From assembly GCF_008329605.1 (NCBI RefSeq), contig NZ_NPKO01000001.1:434001-498000 (forward strand): a stretch of DNA of 64,000 nucleotides, in the 5' to 3' direction. The position numbers and the translations under genes are program-made. Under the pieces are notes generated by a model. The model was not told the DNA's origin. It was given only the letters and a program-made list of their open reading frames with translations, and searched no databases. Of this stretch, positions 40,411 through 49,330 are shown piece after piece. Every line of letters starts with the position of its first letter. The first letter of the stretch is position 1. The stretch comes from Mycolicibacterium sp. P9-64 (GTDB lineage: Bacteria; Actinomycetota; Actinomycetes; Mycobacteriales; Mycobacteriaceae).

Positions 40411-40557
40411 TCCGATTGACCAACGCCAACTGGCGGGGACTCCCTCTGATCGGGGTGGTCCCCGCCAGTTCGCACGCCTAACGCAAGACTGCGGGACCAC
40501 CGGCGGCCGTACGCCTACCGTTGGACTCACACCCGGCGGGAAGAAGAAAGACAAAAG

Positions 40558-42441
40558 ATGACGCAACCGAACGCCGCACCCCGCAAGGTCGCGCCCGGCG
40601 AGCCGGGCAGACCAGTCAAGGTCATCGTCGAGTTGATCGACCACAGCACCAAGATCGCGGCCACCTACGATCGCGGTGACTTGGTGGAGCGACTCGGCAA
40701 GGCGAAGGAACGGATCTCCGATCCGCAGATCCGGGTCGTCATCGCAGGGCAGCTCAAGCAGGGCAAGAGCCAACTGCTGAACTCACTTCTGAACGTGCCC
40801 GTCGCCCGCGTCGGCGACGACGAGACCACGGCACTGGCCACGGTGGTGACCTACGGTGAGCAGCCGTCCGCGCGGCTGATCGTCTCGCGAGGCGACGGCG
40901 CCGAACCCGAGGTCATCGAGATCCCGCCGAGCGAGGTGCAGACCGATCTGCGGCGCGCCCCCCAGGCCGGTGGCCGCGAGGTGTTGCGCGTCGAGATCAC
41001 CGCGCCGAGTCCGTTGTTGAAGAACGGCCTCGCGTTCGTCGACACGCCAGGCGTCGGCGGCCACGGCCAACCGCACCTCTCGGCGACATTGGGCCTACTG
41101 CCCGACGCCGACGCGATGCTGATGATCAGCGACACCAGTCAGGAGTTCACCGAGCCGGAGATGACCTTCATCCGGCAGGCGCTCGAAATCTGTCCGTTGG
41201 CAACCATTCTGGCAACCAAGACGGATCTGTACCCGCATTGGCGCGAGATCGTCTCAGTCAACGAAGCACACCTGCGGCGGGCAGGCCTGAATGTTCCCGT
41301 CACTCCCGTTTCGTCGGTCCTGCGCAGTCACGCGATCCAGATGAACGACAAGGAGCTCAACGAGGAGTCGAATTTCCCTGCCGTCGTCAAGTTCCTCAGC
41401 GAGAAGGTGCTTTCGAGAGAGAACGATCGGGTACGCGACCAGGTACTCGCCGAAGTACGCTCCGCCGCTGAACATTTGACCCTCGCTGTCACCACCGAGC
41501 TGTCGGCGATCAACGATCCCGATGCCCGTGACCGGATGACGGCCGACCTGGAGCGGCGCAAGCAGGAAGCCATGGATGCGCTGGCGCAGACCGCGTTGTG
41601 GCAGCAGGTGCTCAACGACGGCATCACCGACTTGACCGCCGACGTGGACCACGACCTGAGGGGCCGGTTCCGGGCGATCACCCAGCACACCGAGAAGGTC
41701 ATCGACGGCTGCGATCCGACGCAACATTGGGCCGAGATCGGTGCCGAACTCGAGAATGCGATCGCCACTGCCGTCGGCGACAACTTCGTGTGGGCCTATC
41801 AGCGAGCCGAGGCGCTCGCCGAGGAGGTCGCACACAACTTCTCCGAAGCCGGCATCGACGCCGTCGACATGCCCCAGATCGATGCGCGGGAGATGGGTGC
41901 GGGCTTTGGGCAGATGAAGGCCGTTGCCAAACTCGAGGCCAAGCCGATCGGCAAGGGCCACAAGGTGGTTACCGGCATGCGCGGGTCCTACGGCGGCGTC
42001 CTGATGTTCGGCATGATCACCTCCTTCGCGGGGCTCGGCATGTTCAACCCGCTGTCGCTCGGCGCCGGACTGGTGTTGGGCCGCAAGGCCTACAAGGAGG
42101 ACATGGAGAACCGGATGGCCCGGGTGCGCAACGAGGCAAAGGCCAACATGCGCCGCTTCGTCGACGACGTCTCCTTCATCGTCAGCAAGGAATCACGGGA
42201 CCGGCTCAAGGGGATTCAGCGCCAGCTGCGCGACCACTACCGCGGCATCGCCAACCAGACCACCCGCTCGCTGAACGAGTCGCTGCAGGCCTCGCTCGCC
42301 GCGGCGAAACTGGAGGAGAACGAACGCGCAACGCGGGTCAAGGAACTCGAGCGCCAACTCAACATCCTGCGCCAGGTCACCGAGCACGCCGTGAATCTGT
42401 CGCCTCAGCCCGATGCGCAGCCCGCCCCCGTCACGAGGTGA
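40558..42441 (+). CDS. iniA: IniA, dynamin-like GTPase
   Basis: This 627-aa bacterial dynamin-like protein has the P-loop GQLKQGKSQLLNSLL (about 62-75), the Switch II-type VDTPGVGG (about 160-168), and G4-like TKTDLYP. A helical stalk follows. The hydrophobic hairpin GGVLMFGMITSFAGLGM (about 478-495) probably inserts into the membrane, and the C-terminal part is long and coiled. The family shapes or fissions membranes and is induced by cell-wall stress. It lies between iniB and iniC and acts with IniC, another dynamin-like GTPase. It starts at ATG 40558 after GAAGAAAGA. Confidence 0.94.
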   Translation: MTQPNAAPRKVAPGEPGRPVKVIVELIDHSTKIAATYDRGDLVERLGKAKERISDPQIRVVIAGQLKQGKSQLLNSLLNVPVARVGDDETTALATVVTYGEQPSARLIVSRGDGAEPEVIEIPPSEVQTDLRRAPQAGGREVLRVEITAPSPLLKNGLAFVDTPGVGGHGQPHLSATLGLLPDADAMLMISDTSQEFTEPEMTFIRQALEICPLATILATKTDLYPHWREIVSVNEAHLRRAGLNVPVTPVSSVLRSHAIQMNDKELNEESNFPAVVKFLSEKVLSRENDRVRDQVLAEVRSAAEHLTLAVTTELSAINDPDARDRMTADLERRKQEAMDALAQTALWQQVLNDGITDLTADVDHDLRGRFRAITQHTEKVIDGCDPTQHWAEIGAELENAIATAVGDNFVWAYQRAEALAEEVAHNFSEAGIDAVDMPQIDAREMGAGFGQMKAVAKLEAKPIGKGHKVVTGMRGSYGGVLMFGMITSFAGLGMFNPLSLGAGLVLGRKAYKEDMENRMARVRNEAKANMRRFVDDVSFIVSKESRDRLKGIQRQLRDHYRGIANQTTRSLNESLQASLAAAKLEENERATRVKELERQLNILRQVTEHAVNLSPQPDAQPAPVTR

Positions 42442-42473
42442 CCCGCAGCCGCAGTGCTTAAGCTGGTGACCCG

Positions 42474-43967
42474 ATGAGCACCAGCGATCGAGTGCGCGGG
42501 ATCCTCGGGGGGACCATCCAGGCCTACCGTGGCGATCCGGCGTACCGCGAGCGCCCCGACGTGCACAACGAGCTGGAGTGGATCGGCAGGCGGCTCAACG
42601 AGCCGATCCGGATCGCCCTGGCCGGCACGCTCAAGGCGGGCAAGTCGACGCTGGTCAACGCACTCGTCGGCGAGGACATCGCCCCGACGGACGCCACCGA
42701 GGCCACCCGCATCGTGACGTGGTTCCGCAACGGACCCACCCCCAAGGTGACGGCCAATCACCGCGGTGGACGCCGATCGAACGTGCCCATCGCCAGGGAT
42801 CCCGGCGACCGGGCGTTGACGTTCGACATGGCCAGCCTCGATCCGGAGGACGTCGTCGACCTCGACGTGGAGTGGCCCGCCGCCGAGCTGATCGACACCA
42901 CGATCATCGACACCCCCGGCACCTCGTCGCTGTCCCGCGACGTCTCCGAGCGCACGCTGCGGCTGCTCGTCCCCGACGACGGCGTACCGCGCGTCGACGC
43001 CGTGGTGTTCCTGCTGCGCACGCTCAACGCAGCGGACATCGCGCTGCTCAAGCAGATCGGCACCCTCGTCGGCGGCTCGGCCGGTGCGCTCGGCGTCATC
43101 GGGGTGGCGTCGCGGGCCGACGAGATCGGCGCGGGCCGGATCGACGCAATGCTGTCGGCCAAGGACGTCGCCACGAGGTTCACCGCCGAGATGGACAAGA
43201 CCGGCATCTGCCAGGCCGTCGTCCCAGTGTCGGGCCTGCTTGCGTTGACCGCGCGCACGTTGCGGCAGAGCGAGTTCGTCGCGCTCGAGAAGCTGGCGGG
43301 CGTGGACGCCGCCGAGCTCACCAAGGCGATGCTCTCGGTCGACCGCTTCGTCCGCGAGGACAGCGCACTGCCCGTTGACGCAGCCACCCGCACTGCGCTG
43401 TTGGACCGGTTCGGCATGTTCGGCATCAGGATCTCGATCGCGGTGCTGCGGGCGGGCATCAGCGACTCGGTGGGGCTCGCCGACGAACTGCTGGAGCGCA
43501 GCGGCCTGATCGCCCTGCGCGACGTCATCGACCAGCAGTTCGCGCAGCGCTCCGACCTGCTCAAGGCCCACACCGCGCTGCTGTCGCTGCGGCGCTTCGT
43601 CGAGGCCAATCCGATCTACGCCACGCCCTACATCCTCGCCGACATCGATCCGCTGCTTGCCGACACGCATGCGTTCGAGGAGCTGCGGCTGCTGAGCCAG
43701 TTGCGGTCGCGGGCAACGACGTTGAGCGAGGAAGAGATCGCCTCGCTGCGGCGCATCATCGGCGGGTCGGGCACCGACGCGGCCAGCAGGCTCGGCCTGC
43801 AGCCCGACCTGCCCTACGACGGACCGCGGGCGGCATTCTCGGCGGCGCAGCGCTGGCGGCGCAGGGCCGACCACCCGCTCAACGATCCGTTCACGACACG
43901 CGCCTGCCGGGCCGCAGTGCGCAGTGCGGAGGCGATGGTCGCCGATTACGCTGCCCGCGGCCGCTGA
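42474..43967 (+). CDS. iniC: IniC, dynamin-like GTPase
   Basis: This 497-aa protein carries the P-loop AGTLKAGKSTLVNALVG (about 50-66), IDTPGTSSLSRDVS (Switch II region, about 146) and GVASRADE (G4-like). Hydrophobic segments are weaker than in IniA. It is the partner of IniA in the iniBAC operon. The gene starts at ATG 42474, 32 bp after the iniA stop. The second Hsp70-like gene begins 41 bp downstream on the same strand, so it may be a fourth gene of the operon. Confidence 0.93.
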   Translation: MSTSDRVRGILGGTIQAYRGDPAYRERPDVHNELEWIGRRLNEPIRIALAGTLKAGKSTLVNALVGEDIAPTDATEATRIVTWFRNGPTPKVTANHRGGRRSNVPIARDPGDRALTFDMASLDPEDVVDLDVEWPAAELIDTTIIDTPGTSSLSRDVSERTLRLLVPDDGVPRVDAVVFLLRTLNAADIALLKQIGTLVGGSAGALGVIGVASRADEIGAGRIDAMLSAKDVATRFTAEMDKTGICQAVVPVSGLLALTARTLRQSEFVALEKLAGVDAAELTKAMLSVDRFVREDSALPVDAATRTALLDRFGMFGIRISIAVLRAGISDSVGLADELLERSGLIALRDVIDQQFAQRSDLLKAHTALLSLRRFVEANPIYATPYILADIDPLLADTHAFEELRLLSQLRSRATTLSEEEIASLRRIIGGSGTDAASRLGLQPDLPYDGPRAAFSAAQRWRRRADHPLNDPFTTRACRAAVRSAEAMVADYAARGR

Positions 43968-44008
43968 AATCAGCTAACGATTCGAGGCCGTCCGACGACA
44001 TACCGGAC

Positions 44009-45715
44009 ATGCGTGAATGCGTGGGGTTGTCGGTCGGCGCGACGAATCTGGTCGCCGCGCGCGCCGACGGTGGCGCGACCGTCCGACCGGCCGCGGTGAC
44101 CTGGCGCGACAGCGTCCTGACCGGCTTCGTCGAGCGTTTCGGTGACCCGGTGCCGATCGTCGCCGCGGACGGTTCGGCGCACCCCGCGGACCGCCTGGTG
44201 GTCGAGGCGCTGACCGACCTGGCTCGCGCGCACGGCTCCGCGGGTGTGATGAGTGTCGCGGTGCCAGCACACTGGGGGCCGGCTCTGATCGATCGGATGC
44301 GCACGCTGCTGCCCGGCGCGATGGTGACCTCCGATGCCGTCACCGCACTGACGGCGCTGCGCACCCACCCCGGGTTGCCTGCCCGCGGTGTCGTCGCCCT
44401 GTGTGACTTCGGGGCAACCGGAACGACGATCAGCCTCGCCGACGCCGGTGGGGACTTTCGTGCCATCGGCGAGGCCGTCCGCTACGACGACTTCTCCGGC
44501 GACCTGGTCGACCGTGCGCTGCTGACCCATCTGCTCGCCGGCCTGGATGTCGACCCGTCGAGCACGTCGGCCGTCGCGTCGCTAGTGTCATTCCGCGGCG
44601 CCGTTCGAAATGCCAAGGAGCGGTTGTCGTTTCAGGCGGCAGTAGGATTGCGAGGGGCGCGGCCGGGGACGACGCTGCGGCTGACCCGCGCCGAGCTGGA
44701 AGCGGTGATCCGCGAACCGCTCGACGGGGTGCTCGTTGCACTCGACGAGACGCTGCAGCGCAACGGCATCTGGCACGCGGACCTCGCCGCGGTGGCGACC
44801 GTCGGCGGTGGGGCTCGCATACCCCTTGTGACCCAACGCCTTTCCGAAATGCTGCGAATGCAGGTGACCACCACGGCCCACGCGCAGACCGCCGCGGCCA
44901 TCGGTGCCGCCCTGCTCGGTGGTCGCGAACCCGAGACCGCGACCCGACTCGCCGTGGCACCGAGGATCAGGCCCCGTCCCGTCCGACCCGTGCACCAGGT
45001 CGAGCCACCCGCCGTCGCGTCGTTGGCGTGGTCGCAGGCACCCGTCGACGTGAATTCCGAAGAGGATTCGTTCGACGACACCGGGTACGCGCGGCCCGAC
45101 GTCGTGTTCGATCACGCCGCCCAGGAGCCGGAGTCGCAGGCAGCCCTGCGCTGGTACCAGCGGCCTGCGCTGCTCTTCGCGGCGGCCGCCTGCGCTGCGG
45201 TGGTCGCCGCCGTCGGTCTGGTGGTCACCACCGACACCAAGCCCGCGAACGCCGCCTCGCCGATGCCGACCGTCAGCGCGACGCCGACGATGTCCAACGC
45301 ACAGGTTCCTGCGGCTGCAGCCGGCGCCGACACCGACGTGGCGCCGGTCGTCACGCAGACGGTGATCGAGGATGGCAGGCCGAACGCCCGTTACACGCAG
45401 ATGCAGGCACCGCGACAGGCCCCCGCGCCTGCACCGCAGGATCCGCCTGCGCCGGCGACGACGGCGCCCACCACGACCACGCAGACCACCACGACGCCCA
45501 CCACCACCACCACGACGGAGCCCACCACCACGACGACCACGGAGACGACTCCAACCTCGACGACCACCTCGACGACGACGTCCACGCCGACCTCGACGAC
45601 CGCCGCCACCTCGACGTCAATGTCGACGTCGACCAGCCCGCCCGTGGAGTTCCCAACCCTGCCGCCACTGGAGCTGCCGACCTTGCTGCCAGTGCAACCA
45701 CCGGCCAGCCACTAG
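44009..45715 (+). CDS. Hsp70-like, single-pass membrane protein with Thr-rich external tail (downstream of iniC)
   Basis: This 568-aa protein is a paralog of the protein at 36490-38349. Shared segments are GLSVG(T/A)TNLVA, TGFVER(V/F)GDPVP, AVPAHWGPA, CDFGA(S/T)GT, DDFSGDL-type, AKERLS and VATVGGGA.IPLVTQ.LSE. Residues 1-310 form the ATPase-like domain, about 385-407 one transmembrane helix, and about 450-535 a Thr/Pro-rich external tail. It is 41 bp downstream of iniC and so probably part of the iniBAC transcript. Its tail lacks the long uninterrupted Thr run of the paralog. The function is unknown. Confidence 0.85.
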   Translation: MRECVGLSVGATNLVAARADGGATVRPAAVTWRDSVLTGFVERFGDPVPIVAADGSAHPADRLVVEALTDLARAHGSAGVMSVAVPAHWGPALIDRMRTLLPGAMVTSDAVTALTALRTHPGLPARGVVALCDFGATGTTISLADAGGDFRAIGEAVRYDDFSGDLVDRALLTHLLAGLDVDPSSTSAVASLVSFRGAVRNAKERLSFQAAVGLRGARPGTTLRLTRAELEAVIREPLDGVLVALDETLQRNGIWHADLAAVATVGGGARIPLVTQRLSEMLRMQVTTTAHAQTAAAIGAALLGGREPETATRLAVAPRIRPRPVRPVHQVEPPAVASLAWSQAPVDVNSEEDSFDDTGYARPDVVFDHAAQEPESQAALRWYQRPALLFAAAACAAVVAAVGLVVTTDTKPANAASPMPTVSATPTMSNAQVPAAAAGADTDVAPVVTQTVIEDGRPNARYTQMQAPRQAPAPAPQDPPAPATTAPTTTTQTTTTPTTTTTTEPTTTTTTETTPTSTTTSTTTSTPTSTTAATSTSMSTSTSPPVEFPTLPPLELPTLLPVQPPASH

Positions 45716-45929
45716 GGAGCGACGGGCAACACCCGCCTCAGAGGTCACGCCGGAGAAATTGTGTGGCGTTTTGCCCGCCTTCGAGCGAATTGGCGGCAGT
45801 TCCGAAATACACCTTCGGTGTGGCCCACTGGGCGGGGCGGTTCCGCGTTCCGCATATTCGCGCAGAGGTGGGCAGGCGAAGTGCCGTCCGCGCTAGAGGC
45901 TGCTGGTGCTGTCGTGATTTCGGCGCTGC

Positions 45930-46364
45930 CTACGGCGGCGGATACAGCGTGCGCGTCTCGTTCAACCGCGGCCGGCTCCGACTCGTCGAATCCCCGTCGT
46001 CGGTCGAGTGCGTCCGACGCGTGGTCGGTGGGTACCTCGGCCCGGACGTGGTGTCGGACGTCTCCGTGCTCGACGAGGTCGTCGTCTCGTCGCCGTTGAT
46101 GTCGGTGGTCACCGGCGGGCTGGTGCTGGTGACGGTCTCCGTCGTGGTGGTCGCCGACGTCGAGTGAGTGCTGCTCGTCGAGCCCGGCACGTCGAGGTAG
46201 TACTGCGGCGCCTGATCGGGTTCGTTGAACGAACGCGCGATGTAGGAACCCAGCAGGAACAGGATGCCGATCACGATCAGACCGATGACGCTGGCTCCGA
46301 CCACGGTCGACGTGCGCTCGTGCCACGGCGGGCCCGCAGGGTCGTCGTCGCGGTCACCGGTCAC
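45930..46364 (-). CDS. Small single-pass membrane protein with Ser/Thr-rich tail
   Basis: This 144-aa protein starts at GTG 46364. A short cytosolic N-terminus (TGDRDDDPAGPPWHERTST) is followed by a transmembrane helix (about 22-45, VVGASVIGLIVIGILFLLGSYIA). An extracytoplasmic tail rich in Ser and Thr follows (for example STSATTTTETVTSTSPP), ending Pro-rich. It is convergent with the Hsp70-like gene, with a 214-bp gap. Its membrane-plus-Thr-tail layout mirrors the Hsp70-like proteins next door, which suggests a shared envelope location. I recognise no family. Confidence 0.7.
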   Translation of the reverse strand: MTGDRDDDPAGPPWHERTSTVVGASVIGLIVIGILFLLGSYIARSFNEPDQAPQYYLDVPGSTSSTHSTSATTTTETVTSTSPPVTTDINGDETTTSSSTETSDTTSGPRYPPTTRRTHSTDDGDSTSRSRPRLNETRTLYPPP

Positions 46365-46404
46365 GGGGACTGATAGTAGCCGCGGCCCCGGGTCCTGGGA
46401 CGGA

Positions 46405-47334
46405 TCAGCGGAACTGGCCAGCTACCTCGGCGAACAGCTCGAGGTGGTCCAGATCGGACATGTCGAGCACCTGCAGGTACACCCGCTGCACGCCTGCCTC
46501 CGCAAATGGGGCCAACCGCTCGACGATCTCGTCGGGCGTGCCGACCAACGGCGAGTTGCTGCGAAGTTCGTCCACCTCGCGCCCGATGGCGTTCGCGCGG
46601 CGGGCGATCTCGGCCTCGTCGCGCCCTGCGCACACCACGAACGCCGCCGAATACGTCAGCGACTCCGGTGTGCGGCCCGCGGTGGCAAGCGCGGCCGCGA
46701 CCCGGCCGTACTGCGTCGTCAGATCGTCGAGCGACGCGAACGGCATGTTGAACTCCGAGGCGAACTTCGCGGTGAGAGCGGGGGTCCGCTTGGCGCCGCC
46801 GCCACCGATGACGATCGGCGGAAGTGGGGTCTGCACGGGCTTGGGCAGCGCAGGTGAATCGACGATGGAGTAGTGCTTGCCCGAGTAGTCGAAGGTCTCG
46901 CCGACGGGCGTGGTCCACAGACCCGTGATGATGTCGAGCTGCTCGGACAGCCGGTCGAAGCGTTCGCCAAGCGGGGGGAACGGAATCGCGTACGCCTTGT
47001 GCTCGCTCTCGAACCAGCCGGCGCCAAGGCCCAATTCGACACGGCCGCCGCTCATTTCGTCGACCTGGGCGACCGAGATCGCCAGCGGTCCCGGGTAGCG
47101 GAAGGTGGCCGACGTGACCATCGTGCCGAGCCGGATCGTCGACGTCTCGCGCGCAATGCCACCGAGCGTCACCCACGAGTCGGTCGGTCCCGGCAGCCCA
47201 TCGCCGCTCATCGCCACGAAGTGGTCGGAGCGGAAGAACGCCGAATAGCCCAGCGCTTCTGCCGCTCTTGCGACGGCGAGCTGATCGCCGTAGGTGGCGC
47301 CTTGTTGAGGTTCGACGAATACGCGGAAGTCCAT
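46405..47334 (-). CDS. LLM-class F420-dependent oxidoreductase
   Basis: This 309-aa protein is a luciferase-like TIM barrel that uses F420 or FMN (TIGR03560-type). It starts DFRVFVEPQQGATYGDQLAVARAAEALGYSAFFRSDH, followed by RLGTMVTSATFRYPGPLAISVAQVDEMSGGRVELGLGAGWFE and PPIVIGGGGAKRTPALTAKFA. Mycobacteria carry many such enzymes for redox reactions on diverse substrates; this one's substrate is unknown. It is transcribed leftward, upstream of the small Thr-rich membrane protein (40-bp gap), and follows the DinB-like gene. Confidence 0.88.
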   Translation of the reverse strand: MDFRVFVEPQQGATYGDQLAVARAAEALGYSAFFRSDHFVAMSGDGLPGPTDSWVTLGGIARETSTIRLGTMVTSATFRYPGPLAISVAQVDEMSGGRVELGLGAGWFESEHKAYAIPFPPLGERFDRLSEQLDIITGLWTTPVGETFDYSGKHYSIVDSPALPKPVQTPLPPIVIGGGGAKRTPALTAKFASEFNMPFASLDDLTTQYGRVAAALATAGRTPESLTYSAAFVVCAGRDEAEIARRANAIGREVDELRSNSPLVGTPDEIVERLAPFAEAGVQRVYLQVLDMSDLDHLELFAEVAGQFR

Positions 47335-47358
47335 GCCCGACAGCCTAGATGCGAAGCC

Positions 47359-47982
47359 TTAAAGTCCGCTGCGCCCGTCGCGCACCGCACGGACGGCAGC
47401 GTCGTCGCCGGTGAACGTCACCCGCGCCTCGTCGCGCCCGGACACGAACATCAGGAGTTCCCCAGGATCCCCGGTCACGACCACGCTCGCACCGCGACCG
47501 ACCGTGGCAAGCGTCTTGCCATCCGGAGTGCGCAACGACAGCTGGCCAGGCACCTTCGACAGCGCCATCCGCGCCATCAACGGGACCTGTCGTGCCAGCG
47601 CCGCTGTGGTGCCCGAGTCGAGTTCACGCGGCTCCCACCCGCTGACGGCGCGGCGCACGTCCTCGTGGTGGATGAACATCTCGGCGACGTTGACCACCGC
47701 GTCGAGCAGTTTGAAGGGCGACAGGATCGGCGGCCCCGACGCCACCTTGTCCAACAGCGCGTCCCAGTCCGTCTCGGAGGCCACCTGCTTCTGCACCTTT
47801 GCGGTGTAGTCGGCGAGCGCCGGGATCAGGATGCCCGGCGCGGTGTCGAGCCGGCCCTCCCGCACCACCAGGTGGGCGGCCAGGTCGCGGGTGGTCCAGT
47901 CGCCGCACAGCGTGGGCTGTTCGGGCCCGACCTCGCGCATGGTGGTGACGAGTAGGGCGCGTTCCTGTTGGGCGACACTCAT
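47359..47982 (-). CDS. TIGR03085-type mycothiol-dependent (DinB-like) protein
   Basis: This 207-aa protein has the MDMPI/DinB-like N-terminal four-helix domain: the start QQERALLVTTMREVGPEQPTLCGDWTTRDLAAHLVVRE is characteristic of the TIGR03085 group. The metal-ligand histidines would be in RDLAAHLV and EMFIHHEDVRRA. The C-terminal part has strands (LSLRTPDGKT, VVVTGDPGELLMF). It is a probable mycothiol- or metal-dependent enzyme of unknown reaction. It lies 24 bp upstream of the F420 oxidoreductase gene on the same strand and is probably in one operon with it. Confidence 0.82.
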   Translation of the reverse strand: MSVAQQERALLVTTMREVGPEQPTLCGDWTTRDLAAHLVVREGRLDTAPGILIPALADYTAKVQKQVASETDWDALLDKVASGPPILSPFKLLDAVVNVAEMFIHHEDVRRAVSGWEPRELDSGTTAALARQVPLMARMALSKVPGQLSLRTPDGKTLATVGRGASVVVTGDPGELLMFVSGRDEARVTFTGDDAAVRAVRDGRSGL

Positions 47983-48009
47983 GGAGTCATTCCTGTCTTC
48001 GTGTGACGC

Positions 48010-48552
48010 TCAAAAGACTTCGACGCCACTGGTACTGAGGAACATGCCATGCCCGGTGCCGTCGTTGGTGAAACGTGTGCCGTCCTCGCCTGCGACGATC
48101 GTCCAGCCCTCCGCCGAATAGGTGCGGTAGTCCAGGGTCTGGACGGGGATGTCGCCGAGGTTGCCGACGATCCACTCGACCTTGCCGTTTGCCGTTAGCC
48201 GGATTCCGTTGGCAGGCGTGCCACCGACGACCGGTGCATTGGCGAACTGCGATTCGCAGCCGACTTCCTCGGTGTTGATCTGGCAGCGGGTCTTGCCCGA
48301 CTTCGTCTCGATGAACACGTAGCCGTTCTGCGGAGCCAGCGCCTCGGCGGGACCGGGCGCGGCCGTCGGAGTCGATGATGGAGGGCTGCTGGTCGTCGGC
48401 GGGGTGGACGACCGGCTGGGCCGCGACGTCGGGAAGTTCGGCTCGGTCGGAGATCCGGTGCTGGCCTTCGGGTTGCCCTCGACCGTGGACTGGCAGCCCA
48501 CCAGGAGTGCGCCGGCTGCCAGCACGCACGCGGCGATCTGTCGTGCCTTCAT
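48010..48552 (-). CDS. lpqJ: LpqJ-like lipoprotein
   Basis: This 180-aa lipoprotein starts at ATG 48552; the longer upstream frame has no ribosome-binding site. The signal peptide MKARQIAACVLAAGALLVGC ends at a lipobox (LLVGC) with the acylated Cys at residue 20. A Ser/Thr/Pro-rich linker follows (about 30-70). The folded C-terminal domain has YVFIETKSGKTRCQI, VGCESQF, GVQ-free WIVGNLGDIP and GHGMFLSTSGVEVF, and contains two Cys likely to pair. It resembles M. tuberculosis LpqJ (Rv0344c), which also lies just past iniC. Function is unknown. Confidence 0.8.
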   Translation of the reverse strand: MKARQIAACVLAAGALLVGCQSTVEGNPKASTGSPTEPNFPTSRPSRSSTPPTTSSPPSSTPTAAPGPAEALAPQNGYVFIETKSGKTRCQINTEEVGCESQFANAPVVGGTPANGIRLTANGKVEWIVGNLGDIPVQTLDYRTYSAEGWTIVAGEDGTRFTNDGTGHGMFLSTSGVEVF

Positions 48553-48583
48553 CGTGTCCAAGGCTACGCAGCCGAGCACGCAG

Positions 48584-49327
48584 TTACGGCAATGACGCAC
48601 CCGCCATGGCGGAGTAACCGTCCGACAGCGCGCGCAGTTGCGCAGCACCGTCGCCCGAGTAGGAGGCGCCGTGCATGATCGCCAGCGTCGTCGGGTTCAA
48701 CGCCGCCAACTGTTCCAGCGTTGGCGCCAGGCTCGCGGTCAGCCCGGTGGCGTGAAAGAAACCCTCAGCCGCAAGCGCGGGTTCGACGACGTCGGTATCG
48801 GTGATCGCCGGGCATCGGCCGACGTGGGTGAACAGGTCGCCGGCCAGAAGGGTCGACGTCGTCTCGTCGAACCACAGGCCGGCCTCCCAGTTGTGCGGCA
48901 CGTGCGGGGTGGCGATGAAGCGAAGCCGGTGCCCACCGACGTCCAACGTGTCATCCCCTGCGGCGACGGGCGGCCGGTCGCACATGTCGTTGAGCGACAG
49001 CATGCAGGCCAGCGCGCCGTGCACGACCTGGGCGTCGGGCGCGGCGTCGAGCAGCAGATTCATTGCGCCGCACTCGTCGGCCTCGACGTGCCCGAACGAA
49101 ATCCAGCGCAGAGATTCCATGGGAACGACGCGCGCGATGGCCCCGGCGACCTGTGGGAACAGGAAGCGCTGGCCACAGTGGAACAGGAACGGTTCCTCGC
49201 CGGTGAGCAGGAACTGGTTGAACGTGAACCCGTTCTCGGTGATGCCGGCGATCCAGGTGGAGAACCGGTAGACGCCGTCGGCGATCTCGTCGACTTTTGT
49301 ATCGAGTCCAGCGTCCGACCCCGTCAT
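48584..49327 (-). CDS. Metallo-beta-lactamase-fold hydrolase, flavodiiron/ODP-like
   Basis: This 247-aa protein has a metallo-beta-lactamase fold of the ODP/flavodiiron branch. Metal ligands appear in SFGHVEADECGAMN (the HxExDE variant of HxExDH), ATPHVPHNW and LLAGDLFTHVG. There is no C-terminal flavodoxin domain. It starts at ATG 49327, 3 bp after the stop of the aldolase-like gene. The presence of diiron ligands of ODP type suggests an oxygen, NO or peroxide-related reaction, but this is inference. It forms a leftward two-gene operon with the class II aldolase. Confidence 0.82.
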   Translation of the reverse strand: MTGSDAGLDTKVDEIADGVYRFSTWIAGITENGFTFNQFLLTGEEPFLFHCGQRFLFPQVAGAIARVVPMESLRWISFGHVEADECGAMNLLLDAAPDAQVVHGALACMLSLNDMCDRPPVAAGDDTLDVGGHRLRFIATPHVPHNWEAGLWFDETTSTLLAGDLFTHVGRCPAITDTDVVEPALAAEGFFHATGLTASLAPTLEQLAALNPTTLAIMHGASYSGDGAAQLRALSDGYSAMAGASLP

Positions 49328-49330
49328 GGC

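Noticed and set aside
45028..46167. Plus-strand frame across the end of the second Hsp70-like gene and the convergent gap
   Set aside because: Asp/His-rich shadow of the Thr-rich tail in another frame; no start signal and no domain.
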